This document shows, piece by piece, positions 1-8,443 of a stretch of 64,000 bases of DNA. Origin of the DNA: CADCVW01 sp964251385 (GTDB taxonomy: Bacteria; Pseudomonadota; Alphaproteobacteria; Sphingomonadales; Sphingomonadaceae). Made by a program: the position numbers and the translations under genes. Within the stretch, counting starts at the first letter, position 1. Each line of letters starts with the position of its first letter. Under the pieces are notes generated by a model. That model saw nothing but the letters and a program-made list of their open reading frames with translations, ran no database searches and was not told where the DNA came from. The stretch covers positions 868,001-932,000 of the forward strand of contig CAXUJK010000001.1 in NCBI GenBank assembly GCA_964251385.1, given 5' to 3'.

Positions 1-1629
1 GGTCAGCACGTGCGCGATGGCCTGCCCGCCGCGGCTTCCCGGATACCAGGCCTCGACGACGCCCGCGACGCGATCGATCCACGGCATCAGCACCGGACCG
101 CCCGTTTCCAGCACGACGACCGTCCTGGGGTTGGCCGCCGCCACAGCCGCGACGAGCGCATCTTGCTTGTCCGGCAGCGTCATCGAGAAATCGAGCGACT
201 CCGCCGTCCACTGCGTCGCGAAGACGAGGACCACATCCGCGCTCTTCGCCAGCCGCGCAGCCGCAGCGACGTCGCGCCCATCGGCGAAGTCGATCGTCGC
301 GCCCGGACGCGCGGCACGCAAGGCGGCGAGTGGGGACGAGTTGTAATAGACATGCGGTCCAGGCCATGACTGCGGCCCGAGGCCCGGCACGACGTTGCCC
401 CCGCGCGCATACACCTGCGCCGATCCGCCGCCCGACAGGACGCCCTTGTCGGCATTGCCGCCGATCACCGCGATCCGGCGCGCGTTCGCCAGCGGCAAAA
501 CGCCGCGGGCGTTCTTGAGGAGGACGATCCCCTCCTCCGCATCGGCCTGCGCCACCGCTTCATGCGCGGCGAAGTCGATCGGTGCGGGGGCGGGCACGTC
601 GTCCAAGGCGCCCGACGCAAACATCGCGCGAAGCACGCGGCGCGCCATGTCGTCCAGCCTCGCCGCCGGTACCGTGCCCACCGCCACCGCGGCCTTGAGC
701 TTCTCCAGAAAGAAGTGCTGCGGCGTGTTGATGCCGTTTTCCTGATCGAGGCCGTTGTTCGCGGCGTCGACGGTGCTGTGCGTCCCGCCCCAGTCGGACA
801 TTACGTAGCCTGCGAACCCCCAGTCGCGCTTCAGCACCTGGTTCAGCAGGTAGTCGTTCTCGCACGAATAGGCCCCGTTGACCTTGTTGTACGCGCACAT
901 CACCGATCCCGGATCGCCGCCTTCGATCGCGAACTGGAAGGCGAGCAGGTCAGACATGCGCAGGGCGCCGTCGTCGATGATGCCGTTGTAGAAGTTGCGG
1001 CCGGTCTCCTGGTCGTTCAGCGCGAAATGCTTGACGGTGGACACGATCCGATTGGATTGAATGCCGCGGATCACCGCTGCGGTCATCGTCCCCGCCAGCA
1101 GCGGATCCTCCCCGCCATACTCGAAATTTCGTCCGTTGCGCGGATCGCGCAGCAGATTGACCCCGCCAGCCAGCATGATGTTGAAGCCGGATGCTCGCGC
1201 CTCCGCGCCGATCATCGCCCCGCCCCGCTCGGCCAGCGCGGGGTTCCACGTAGACGCGGTGAGGATGCCGGCCGGTAGCGCGGTGCGCTCGAGCGCGGGC
1301 GTCGCCTTGCCTTGCGTCGCGACTCCGCTTCCCGCGTCCGTCTGCCATTGCGGCGTAATGCCGAGCCGCGGCACGCCGGGGACGTAGCCCGCCGACTGCG
1401 GACGCGCGAGCGGATCGGCGGTGAACTTCTCCCACGGCTGATCGACGCCGTAATAGCCGGTCAGCAGCGTCAGCTTCTCGTCCGCGGTCATCGCCCGGAC
1501 GACCAGGTCGGCGCGCGCATCGGGGTTCAACGTCCGGTTCGTCCACGGTGCGTTCGGGGGCGTCTGAGCCGTCGCCGGGAGGGCGGCCGCGGCGCACGCG
1601 ATCGCCCATGGAGCCAAACGTCCGATCAT
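1..1629 (-). CDS. GH3 beta-glucosidase, C-terminus cut by window edge
   Basis: Secreted glycoside hydrolase family 3 enzyme that probably releases terminal beta-linked glucose (or similar sugars) from oligosaccharides in the periplasm. The frame read from 1629 starts MIGRLAPWAIACAAAALPAT, a signal peptide ending in ATAQ. The GH3 landmarks KHFALNDQETGR and VMSDWGGTHS are visible; the Asp of SDW is the family nucleophile. The second (alpha/beta sandwich) domain begins with EGIVLLKN and NADKGVLSGGGSAQV, then runs off the window start, so about 543 codons are present and the end is missing. The ATG overlaps the stop of the ROK kinase gene by 4 bases (ATGA), indicating translational coupling. Substrate is inferred from the mannan-locus context. 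Confidence 0.9.
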   Translation of the reverse strand, partial: MIGRLAPWAIACAAAALPATAQTPPNAPWTNRTLNPDARADLVVRAMTADEKLTLLTGYYGVDQPWEKFTADPLARPQSAGYVPGVPRLGITPQWQTDAGSGVATQGKATPALERTALPAGILTASTWNPALAERGGAMIGAEARASGFNIMLAGGVNLLRDPRNGRNFEYGGEDPLLAGTMTAAVIRGIQSNRIVSTVKHFALNDQETGRNFYNGIIDDGALRMSDLLAFQFAIEGGDPGSVMCAYNKVNGAYSCENDYLLNQVLKRDWGFAGYVMSDWGGTHSTVDAANNGLDQENGINTPQHFFLEKLKAAVAVGTVPAARLDDMARRVLRAMFASGALDDVPAPAPIDFAAHEAVAQADAEEGIVLLKNARGVLPLANARRIAVIGGNADKGVLSGGGSAQVYARGGNVVPGLGPQSWPGPHVYYNSSPLAALRAARPGATIDFADGRDVAAAARLAKSADVVLVFATQWTAESLDFSMTLPDKQDALVAAVAAANPRTVVVLETGGPVLMPWIDRVAGVVEAWYPGSRGGQAIAHVLT

Positions 1630-2603
1630 CGAGAAACTCCTACCTTTTGCGCTGCATTCAGGTCGTTCATCGACACCACGGACCCTCGGGCCCGGAGTGC
1701 GTCGGCCGCCAGGGCCAGGGATCCCAGAGGGCCGGCTGCGCCGCCCAGGGCGGGCGGCACGACATAATCCTCGATCCCGGACGTGAGCTCCGGCGCGACG
1801 ATATAGCCCCCCAGACTTGCGACCAGTTCCCGGCGGATCGCGGGGAACAATTGGCGCTGCGCGTCCATGACCCCTCCTCCCATCAGGATGCACCGCGGCG
1901 CGGCCGTCACCACCATGGTATGCAGGAGCTGTCCGAGCGTATGCGCGACCATTGTCCAGACCGGGTGGTCGGGAGCGAGCGTTCCTCCGCGAACGCCGAG
2001 CCGCGCCTCGATCGCCGATCCCGATGCGAGGCCTTCCACGCAATCGCCGTGAAATGCGCACGAGCCCGGCCAGTCGTCGCCGGCGAGCCGCTGCACCCGC
2101 ATATGGCCGAGTTCGGCATGGGTGAAGCCGCCGATCGGGCGTCCCCCGACCACGAGCCCGACCCCTACCCCGGTTCCCACCGTCACGTAGGCGTAGTCGT
2201 CAAGACCGCCAGCGGCGCCCCAGCGACCTTCGGCAACGGCCGCTCCGTTGACGTCGGTGTCGAAGCCCAGCGGCAGGGCGTAGCGGCGTTCGAAGCGGCC
2301 GGCCAAATCAGTGCCGGGCCATCCGGGCTTTGCGGTGGACGTAATGAAGCCGAAGGACGCGTCGCGGCGGTCCAGATTCAGCGGGCCGAAGGACGCAACT
2401 CCGATCGCCTCGAACTTCGTGGCCTCGCTTCGCCAACGATCCAGAACCTGCTCGATCGCGGCGAGCGTGACTGCCGGACCTTCGGTCGGAAGACGAACTT
2501 GATCCCAAATGTCGTCCGGTCCGGTGCCCAAGGTGCACACGCACTTGGTGCCCCCAAGCTCGATGCCGGCAAGCAAGGGTCGGTCGATGGTCGTGCCAGC
2601 CAT
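1626..2603 (-). CDS. ROK-family sugar kinase (fructokinase/mannokinase-like)
   Basis: Cytoplasmic ATP-dependent hexose kinase of the ROK family, 325 residues. The N-terminus has the phosphate-binding motif GIELGGTKC. The centre has the ROK zinc-site pattern GHMRVQR followed by CAFHGDCVEGLASG, typical of the fructokinase (Mak/GmuE) branch rather than of repressors, and there is no N-terminal helix-turn-helix. In other bacteria such kinases sit in glucomannan operons and phosphorylate fructose or mannose, which suits this locus. The start ATG follows GGAAAG. The 3' end overlaps the GH3 gene by 4 bases. The exact sugar cannot be read from sequence. Confidence 0.88.
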   Translation of the reverse strand: MAGTTIDRPLLAGIELGGTKCVCTLGTGPDDIWDQVRLPTEGPAVTLAAIEQVLDRWRSEATKFEAIGVASFGPLNLDRRDASFGFITSTAKPGWPGTDLAGRFERRYALPLGFDTDVNGAAVAEGRWGAAGGLDDYAYVTVGTGVGVGLVVGGRPIGGFTHAELGHMRVQRLAGDDWPGSCAFHGDCVEGLASGSAIEARLGVRGGTLAPDHPVWTMVAHTLGQLLHTMVVTAAPRCILMGGGVMDAQRQLFPAIRRELVASLGGYIVAPELTSGIEDYVVPPALGGAAGPLGSLALAADALRARGSVVSMNDLNAAQKVGVSR

Positions 2604-2773
2604 TTCGAAGCGCTTTCCATTTCAGAGGTGCGGACACCGAACTGGTTTCCTGATGGCACGACCTGCGGATAAAGAAAATTTGAAATCGTATTCGGCCATA
2701 GCGCGCCGGCAGCCGGGTAGGCTGATGAGGAGCTTGCCTCGCCATCGAATGCTGCGGTGTTGACACGTGGGAT
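2604..2773. promoter_or_regulatory. Intergenic region upstream of the ROK kinase-GH3 pair
   Basis: This 170-base gap separates the ROK regulator from the ROK kinase gene, both on the minus strand. It contains an AT-rich block around 2670-2690 (minus strand reads TTTCAAATTTTCTTTAT) that stands out from the GC-rich surroundings. It is the likely promoter of the kinase-GH3 transcript. A similar TCAAATT element lies upstream of the GH2 gene (8362-8378), so both could be ROK-repressor targets, but this rests on inspection only. Confidence 0.35.
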
Positions 2774-4033
2774 CTAGACCATTGCGGAGGCGGCCCTGTG
2801 CCCCATCGAGGGAATGCCGCCCGCTCTCTTCATCAACGCGCCGGGGGTCGGCAGGAGGAAGTGGCTAAAAGGCAAGATGGCGGCGCCGACCGCCGGCGCG
2901 TCGTCCGACAGCGCCGCGCGCGCGATCGGCGCGACGGCGGGTATCAGCGGGGCCCGCCCCAGCATTGCCGTGTTGACGCGAGCGGCCAAGCGATCGACGA
3001 GTTCTGCAGGGAGACGTCCACCGATCAGCACGGCGGCCGGATTGATCAGGCAGTTGATCGCCACGAGCGGTTCCAGGAGCGCCAGCGCCGCGGTTTCCAC
3101 CCAATCCTCCACGACGCGCTCGGCGGCGGCCGACAAGCGCCTGAGAGAACGGGCCGATCCCATTTTGATTCCGGCATCGTGAAGCCGGGAGGCGAGGCCT
3201 GACAGGGAAACGATGTTCTGCAACGCTGCGGGTTTCCGATCCGCGTCTAGCGCGGTCAGGAAGCCGAGCTCGCCGCTTCGGCCTGTCGCACCACGAAAGT
3301 ACGCGCCGTCGAGAACCAGGCCGCCGCCCAAGGCAGACGAGATGAGAATGTAGAAGAAGCTATGGATGGTCTGGCCATGCCCGAACTGCAGTTCGCCGAT
3401 TGCGGCGGCGGCGGCGTCGTTTTCGACGAAGATCGGCAGTTCCAGCGGATTGGCCAGCAGAGTCGCCATCGAGACGCGGCTCCATTCACCGTAGCGCGGC
3501 GGACGGCCGGGCAGGTCAACAAGGCCGAGATCGTCGGGCAGCGCGACCCCGACCCCGATCAGTAGTTCGGCCGGTATGCTCCCTTGTCGCAAAAGCTTGC
3601 CGAGAGACTTTCCGAAGAAGGTGCGGACCGTGTTCGGCATCGCGAAGTTTATCTCTTTGACGGCTTGGGCGCGAACGCTTCCCTCGAAGTCGACGGCGAC
3701 CATCGTGATGTGGTCGCGATCGATGTTGACCCCAATCGAGTAGGCGCTCTCCGGATTGACGACCAGCCGCGTCGCCGGCTGCCCGCGCGCGCCCTGCCGC
3801 AGGCCGGCTTCCAGGATCAAGCCGTCGTCGAGAAGACGCCGGCTGATGTTGGCGACGGCGGGCACCGTCAGCCCGGTGATCTCGGCAAGCTCGCCGCGGG
3901 TGATCGGCCCGCGCACCCGAATCGCGTGCAGGGTCACGCGCTGGTTGTGATCGCCCGCATGTTCGAGGTTCGTGCCCGAGAAGCGCAGACCGATGCCGGA
4001 CCGCTTCGTTCTCGATGCCAGCAGGGTGTCCAC
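2774..4033 (-). CDS. ROK-family transcriptional regulator (NagC/XylR-like repressor)
   Basis: DNA-binding sugar-responsive repressor of 419 residues. Residues about 28-85 form a winged helix-turn-helix (TRGELAEITGLTVPAVAN then RRLLDDGLILEAGLRQGARG), the usual N-terminal module of ROK repressors. The rest is a ROK sugar-binding fold with GVNIDRDH, GVGVALPDDLG, FVENDAAAAAIGE and a late IGGRLPAE segment. The start codon is GTG; no better ATG lies upstream. It sits 43 bases after the GH5 mannanase stop, so it may be the last gene of the permease-GH5 operon, and it precedes the ROK kinase-GH3 pair. By position it is the best candidate for local control of the glycan locus. Confidence 0.85.
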   Translation of the reverse strand: MDTLLASRTKRSGIGLRFSGTNLEHAGDHNQRVTLHAIRVRGPITRGELAEITGLTVPAVANISRRLLDDGLILEAGLRQGARGQPATRLVVNPESAYSIGVNIDRDHITMVAVDFEGSVRAQAVKEINFAMPNTVRTFFGKSLGKLLRQGSIPAELLIGVGVALPDDLGLVDLPGRPPRYGEWSRVSMATLLANPLELPIFVENDAAAAAIGELQFGHGQTIHSFFYILISSALGGGLVLDGAYFRGATGRSGELGFLTALDADRKPAALQNIVSLSGLASRLHDAGIKMGSARSLRRLSAAAERVVEDWVETAALALLEPLVAINCLINPAAVLIGGRLPAELVDRLAARVNTAMLGRAPLIPAVAPIARAALSDDAPAVGAAILPFSHFLLPTPGALMKRAGGIPSMGHRAASAMV

Positions 4034-4076
4034 CTGATCCGGGTACGCAGCGCCGCCGTATGGCGCAAGTCGCGGG

Positions 4077-5417
4077 TCAGCTTTGTGACGCGCTTAGTTG
4101 GCTCGCATGGGAACGGATCACCGCCTTAGTGGTCTCGTCGGTGTCGAAGACGCTGTACCAGCCCTGCGGCTCGTGCGGCGGGTCGCCAACGTAGGAGATG
4201 TCGCCGGGCCTGAACGCGTGGTCCGCATGCGCGGCTCGACCGGTCCCGCCCCAAGCCCAGAAGTTCGACCCCGCGATCGGACCGCCCACGCGCGCGCTTT
4301 CCAGCACCGCGTCGTATATCAGCCCGTAGAAGCGGTCCTTGTACGCGGTCGCCGTGCCCGGCTCGTAACCAGAATCGCGCGGAAAGCCGAACTCCTCGAT
4401 GACGAGCGGCTTGCCCAGCCGCGTCGCGGGCGCGATGTGGTCGGCGATGTATTTGCGCGTGTTCGCCTCGACCGTGCTCCAGCTGCCGGCCAGGTTCGCA
4501 GGGTCCGCCCAGCCCCAGTTCTGCGGCCAGATGTGCGCGGTCAGATAGTCGATCTCCGGCATCTCGTGCGACGCAACGACGCAGGCCGCGTCGCCGAAGC
4601 ATCCCTGCAGACCCTCACTGCCGGTGGACACGAGATGGTTGGGATCGATCGACTTGATCAGCCGCGCGGTGGCTCCGATCCAACGATAGAAGGAGGGCAG
4701 GTTGGGCTTGCCGACCACGTCGCCGCCACCGGCGCGCGGCTCGTTGGCGAGCTGCCACGACATGATCGCCGGATCGTCGCGATACGCCACGCCGGTAACG
4801 CTGTTGGTGCGGCCGACCACGGCGCGGACATAGTCGTGGTACATCGCGACCGCGTTGGTATTGTTGTAGAAGGCGGCGTTGAAGTCGGCGAATTGCGGCC
4901 ACGGGTGCGCCGGATCGTTCATGTTGATGAACCGGCCGCCGTTCGTCCAGTAGAGGTAGGTCATCATCCCGCCCGACCATTCCCAAAAATTGGTCAGGTA
5001 GACGACCGCCTTCATGTCGCGCCGACCCATTTCGGCGAGCGTGAAGTCGAGCCCGCGGAGCAGCGTCTCGTTGTAGCGCGCGGTCCGGTCGCGGAACGTC
5101 GGCGTGATCGAGTTCTTGAGCGGCGAGTTTTCCGACGATCCCAGCAGGCGCAAATTGTCGACGCCGAGGCCGCGCAACGCGTCCAGCTCCCCGCGGAGCC
5201 GGTCGCGGTCCCCATAGACCGCATCCGCACCGAGATAGGCGCCATACCAGATGTTTGCCCCCGCATAGCGGTAGCGTCTTCCGTTCAGCGTGAACGCGAT
5301 TCCGTCCCGCCTGACGTAAGCGCCCGCCGCGGGCGGCACAGACGACGGCGCGATCCCCGCGGCGCATCCGGCGAGTAGGGCGGTTCCGGAGACCAGCAAG
5401 GTCCTGCGGTCGATCAT
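4077..5417 (-). CDS. GH5 endo-beta-1,4-mannanase, lipoprotein
   Basis: Glycoside hydrolase family 5 (GH5_7-like) enzyme predicted to cut the mannan backbone at the cell surface or in the periplasm. The 446-residue product starts MIDRRTLLVSGTALLAGCAA: twin arginines plus a lipobox (LLAGC), so it is probably a lipoprotein, possibly Tat-exported. Catalytic landmarks are WQLANEPRAGGG (acid/base Glu) and VIEEFGFPRDSG (nucleophile Glu), with TAHIWPQNWGW and FWAWGG. The frame stays open 25 codons upstream, but the signal peptide and spacing from the GH5 cellulase stop (5449) favour the ATG at 5417. With the GH26 enzyme it gives the locus two endo-mannanases. Confidence 0.9.
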   Translation of the reverse strand: MIDRRTLLVSGTALLAGCAAGIAPSSVPPAAGAYVRRDGIAFTLNGRRYRYAGANIWYGAYLGADAVYGDRDRLRGELDALRGLGVDNLRLLGSSENSPLKNSITPTFRDRTARYNETLLRGLDFTLAEMGRRDMKAVVYLTNFWEWSGGMMTYLYWTNGGRFINMNDPAHPWPQFADFNAAFYNNTNAVAMYHDYVRAVVGRTNSVTGVAYRDDPAIMSWQLANEPRAGGGDVVGKPNLPSFYRWIGATARLIKSIDPNHLVSTGSEGLQGCFGDAACVVASHEMPEIDYLTAHIWPQNWGWADPANLAGSWSTVEANTRKYIADHIAPATRLGKPLVIEEFGFPRDSGYEPGTATAYKDRFYGLIYDAVLESARVGGPIAGSNFWAWGGTGRAAHADHAFRPGDISYVGDPPHEPQGWYSVFDTDETTKAVIRSHASQLSASQS

Positions 5418-5448
5418 CGCAAAGGTGTCCGTTCCTGGTTCGAGGATG

Positions 5449-6477
5449 TCATCGCTTGGGTTGCGCGCGGCACGACCACGCTTTGCCCGCACCGGCGCGA
5501 CATGGCGGCTTCGGGTTCTGCAGCCGCAGCTGCTCGCGCACGAGCCGGCCCGAGGGCGAGATCGCCCGGTCCGCCCAACCGCCCGTCGGAGCCGCGCCGG
5601 GCACGAGCGCGGCGGAGGTTTCGTCCTTGTCCGCGACCGACCAGTTCAGATAGCTCAGCTGGTTCTTCTCGAGGAAGTCCCACCACAAGCGCGTCTCGGC
5701 GGCGTCGAGCTTGTCGTTGCCGTTCGCCTCGCTCGTCCCCCATTCGGTGACGAACAGCGCCGCGCCCAGATCGAGCGCGCGTTGCGCCTTGTCCCGCAAT
5801 TCCTGCCGGTGCGTGCCCGCGTAGAAATGCAGCGTGTAGGCGAGGTTGCGGTCGCGCAAGGGGTCGGCCGCCGCCTTGTCGACGTCCTGCGACCAGGTCT
5901 GCGTGCCCGCGACGATCAGGTTGTCGGGATCGATCGCCCGGATGCGCGGAATGACCGCTTCGTGGAACGGCTTGATCACCGTCTTCCAGTCATGCTCGCG
6001 CAGGGGCTCGTTGTACGTCTCGTAGATCAGGTTGGGCGTGCGGCCGTACTTGCGCGCGATCCGTTCGAAGAAGGCGGCGGCCTCGGCGGAGGCGGGCTGA
6101 TGCGCGTGCCAGTCGACGATGACGTAAAGGCCGAGCTTGATCGCCGCGTCGATCACGACCTCCGCCTTGCGCGCTTCCCGCTCGGGGTGGTCGATATACC
6201 CGTCCCTGTGGACGCCGATCGCGGCGCGGACGACATTGACGTTCCAGTCATCGCGCAGCCAGCGAATCGCGCGCTCGTTGAAATATTTGCCCTGTCCGTC
6301 CAGCTGGCTCCAGAATAGCGACATGCCGCGCAACACCACGGGCCGCCCGCTCCGGTCGACGATGCGGTTTCCCTGGACGCGTAAGTCCCCGTGACGCTCG
6401 ACCGGCGTCTGCGCGGCGGCGGGCGCGGCGACCAGCAGGGCCAGGGCCGCCAGCGCGGCGCGGACGAGGCGGATCAT
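5449..6477 (-). CDS. GH5 endoglucanase-like glycoside hydrolase
   Basis: Secreted GH5 enzyme of the bacterial cellulase (Cel5A-like) type, 342 residues, predicted to cleave beta-1,4-glucan or glucomannan. A cleavable signal peptide (MIRLVRAALAALALLVAAPA) precedes the catalytic domain. The GH5 motifs are IYETYNEPL (acid/base Glu) and LFVTEWGTSEA (nucleophile Glu), with YVIVDWHAHQ and LHFYAGTH between. The ATG at 6477 overlaps the stop of the upstream lipoprotein gene (ATGA); longer in-frame starts lack a signal peptide. Together with the mannanase it points to glucomannan rather than pure mannan as the substrate. Confidence 0.9.
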   Translation of the reverse strand: MIRLVRAALAALALLVAAPAAAQTPVERHGDLRVQGNRIVDRSGRPVVLRGMSLFWSQLDGQGKYFNERAIRWLRDDWNVNVVRAAIGVHRDGYIDHPEREARKAEVVIDAAIKLGLYVIVDWHAHQPASAEAAAFFERIARKYGRTPNLIYETYNEPLREHDWKTVIKPFHEAVIPRIRAIDPDNLIVAGTQTWSQDVDKAAADPLRDRNLAYTLHFYAGTHRQELRDKAQRALDLGAALFVTEWGTSEANGNDKLDAAETRLWWDFLEKNQLSYLNWSVADKDETSAALVPGAAPTGGWADRAISPSGRLVREQLRLQNPKPPCRAGAGKAWSCRAQPKR

Positions 6478-6863
6478 CGTGCTTGAGCCCGGGCGACCGG
6501 GACAAAGGCACCGAGACGACAACGCGTGAAGCCCGCTAGTCCTCCGGCGCGTGTCTGGACCGGGTCGACCAGGCGGAAGCTGTCCCCGCGGCAGAGCTGG
6601 GTGCCGGTCGATTCCAGCACGATCACGTCGATCTTGGAGGCGCGGTCGAGCCCCGGGCACGCGGCGGGCAATTCGTTTCGATAGGTCCGGCCGCCCGTCA
6701 GTTCAAACAGAACCGCATTCGCGCCGGCAGGCCGGCGGCTGATGATCCTGTCGGTGCTGATGCAGGTCGTGCCCGCGCTCGCGACCGCGGGTTCGATCGA
6801 CGCCCCCGGGGCACAGCCCGCCATCACGGACGCGGCTGCGCAGACGAGAGGAAGCTTCATCAT
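6474..6863 (-). CDS. Small lipoprotein, DUF6491-like
   Basis: Predicted 129-residue lipoprotein. The start MMKLPLVCAAASVMAGCAPG carries a lipobox (VMAGC). The mature part has TCISTDRIISRRPAG, GGRTYRNELPAACPGL, QLCRGDSFRL and CRLGAFVPV; this cysteine and glycine spacing matches small proteobacterial DUF6491-type lipoproteins as I recall them. Function is unknown. The ATG has a GGTGA ribosome site, and the gene lies 11 bases after the permease stop and overlaps the GH5 gene by 4 bases, so it belongs to the same operon. Confidence 0.75.
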   Translation of the reverse strand: MMKLPLVCAAASVMAGCAPGASIEPAVASAGTTCISTDRIISRRPAGANAVLFELTGGRTYRNELPAACPGLDRASKIDVIVLESTGTQLCRGDSFRLVDPVQTRAGGLAGFTRCRLGAFVPVARAQAR

Positions 6864-6874
6864 GTCGTCACCTT

Positions 6875-8236
6875 TCAGTGGATTGAAGCCGGAGCCTCGT
6901 CTGCGGGATGCTTTACCGCCGCACGGGACGCCGCCACCGCGAACGCGCAGAGGATCAGGTAGCAGATCGCGGGAACGACGAACGCGGTGACGTAGCTGGT
7001 TTGCCCCGAGACGAGGCCGACCAACGGCGGGATCGCCGCGCCGCCGACGATCGCGGTGCACAGGAAGCCCGAGGTCGCCTCCTGGCTCGCCGTCGAACGC
7101 TCGAGCGTCAACGTAAAGATGACGGGGAACATGATCGAATTGAACAGACCGATGGACAAAGCGACGAAGCCCGCGCCCACCCCGCCGACGAAGGCGACGT
7201 ACAGGCACATCAATGCGGCCGCGACCGTGAAGGCCGCGAGCAGCCTGGAGGCGGACACCCGCGTCAGCAGCGCGGAGCCGATCAGCCGGCCGACCATCGC
7301 GCCGCCCCAGTAGAGCGCCACCGCCTTGCCAGCTTCCTGCAGCGAAACGCCCGACACGCCGTCGCTTCCCATCAGGCCGCCGAGCAGCGGCACGGAGAAG
7401 GCCGCGTCCGACCCGCCCCACACCGCATCCGAGTTGAGGAACAACGCCATCTGCGTGCCGATCGCGACCTCCGCGCCGACGTAGATGAAGATCGCCGCGC
7501 CCCCTAGCAGCGCCCAGCGCGACGAGAAGGCGTCCGCCAGCACCGCGCCGATGCCGCGCCGCGCGGTCTCGTCCGAGATGACGGGCGCGGCGGCGGTCAC
7601 CAGCTTGCGGGCGAAGAAGAAGAACAACGCCAGCGCGGCGATCAGCCCCGCGATCCAGAAATAGGCGGCGTCGATCCCGGCCAGCGCCTCCGCGCGCGCC
7701 GCGGCGGTGATCGTCGCGCCGTCCTTGACCTCCACGCCCCGCAGGAACAGCTCCGCGCCGAGCAGGGGTCCCAGGAACGTGCCGAACGAATTGAATGCCT
7801 GGCTGAACGTCAGGCGCAGGTGGCTGGACCTGGGATCGCCGAGCGCGGCGGCGAGCGGGTTGGCTGCGACCTGAAGGATGGTGATCCCGCTCGCGAGGAC
7901 GAACAATCCCAGCAACACGATCGGGTAGATCGCCAGGTTGGCGGCGAGCAGCATCGTCAGGCAGCCGGCGATCATCAGAACAAGCGCCGTGATGATCGTC
8001 GGGATCGATTTCAGCCGCGACAGCAGCACCGCCGCCGGGAAGGAGACGACCCCGTAGGCAATGAAGAAGGCCGACGCGCTCAACTGCGCCTCGACGTCGG
8101 TCAGGCTGAACACGCCCTTCACCGCCGCAACGAGCGGATCGATCAGCGAGGTGATGAACCCCCAGGCGAAGAACAGGCTGGTGACCACGGCGAACGCGGC
8201 CGCCGTGCCCTGGCTGCGATTGGATTGTGTCATCAT
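6875..8236 (-). CDS. FHS-family sugar MFS permease (FucP/GluP-like)
   Basis: Inner-membrane sugar:H+ symporter of the fucose/glucose-galactose permease family, 453 residues with about 12 hydrophobic segments. Recognisable FucP-type patches are FFAWGFITSLIDPL at the N-terminus, QVAANPLAAALG in the middle and GLFNSIMFPVIFTL late in the protein. The ATGATG at 8236 is preceded by GGAGAG at good spacing; the 16-codon upstream extension is unlikely to be translated. It is the first gene of the minus-strand operon and is divergent from the GH2 operon, so it probably imports the monosaccharides or disaccharides that these enzymes release. Confidence 0.88.
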   Translation of the reverse strand: MMTQSNRSQGTAAAFAVVTSLFFAWGFITSLIDPLVAAVKGVFSLTDVEAQLSASAFFIAYGVVSFPAAVLLSRLKSIPTIITALVLMIAGCLTMLLAANLAIYPIVLLGLFVLASGITILQVAANPLAAALGDPRSSHLRLTFSQAFNSFGTFLGPLLGAELFLRGVEVKDGATITAAARAEALAGIDAAYFWIAGLIAALALFFFFARKLVTAAAPVISDETARRGIGAVLADAFSSRWALLGGAAIFIYVGAEVAIGTQMALFLNSDAVWGGSDAAFSVPLLGGLMGSDGVSGVSLQEAGKAVALYWGGAMVGRLIGSALLTRVSASRLLAAFTVAAALMCLYVAFVGGVGAGFVALSIGLFNSIMFPVIFTLTLERSTASQEATSGFLCTAIVGGAAIPPLVGLVSGQTSYVTAFVVPAICYLILCAFAVAASRAAVKHPADEAPASIH

Positions 8237-8443
8237 TTTTCTCTCCGGACCGCAGCCCCGCCGCCTCTCTCCGGGCGGCTTCATGTTTGACCGTGGTCTT
8301 ATGTGACGTTCGTGCCCAAGCGCAAGCCGAGTCGGCCGGGGATGAAGCTATAATCCATGAATCAAATTGGCTTTTTGAAGGTCGCCGTGCATGATGCCCG
8401 GAGGCGCGGGGCGCGTGAACGACCCCGCCGCGAGGAGATGAAG
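8237..8443. promoter_or_regulatory. Divergent promoter region between permease and GH2 operons
   Basis: A 207-base intergenic region feeds both operons. On the plus strand a TATAAT hexamer lies at 8349-8354, though no good -35 is seen. Eight bases after it, at 8362-8378, is an inverted repeat, TCAAA-7-TTTGA, in a position where a repressor would block transcription. The ROK regulator encoded at 2774-4033 is the obvious candidate ligand. This is read by eye, without motif statistics. Confidence 0.35.
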
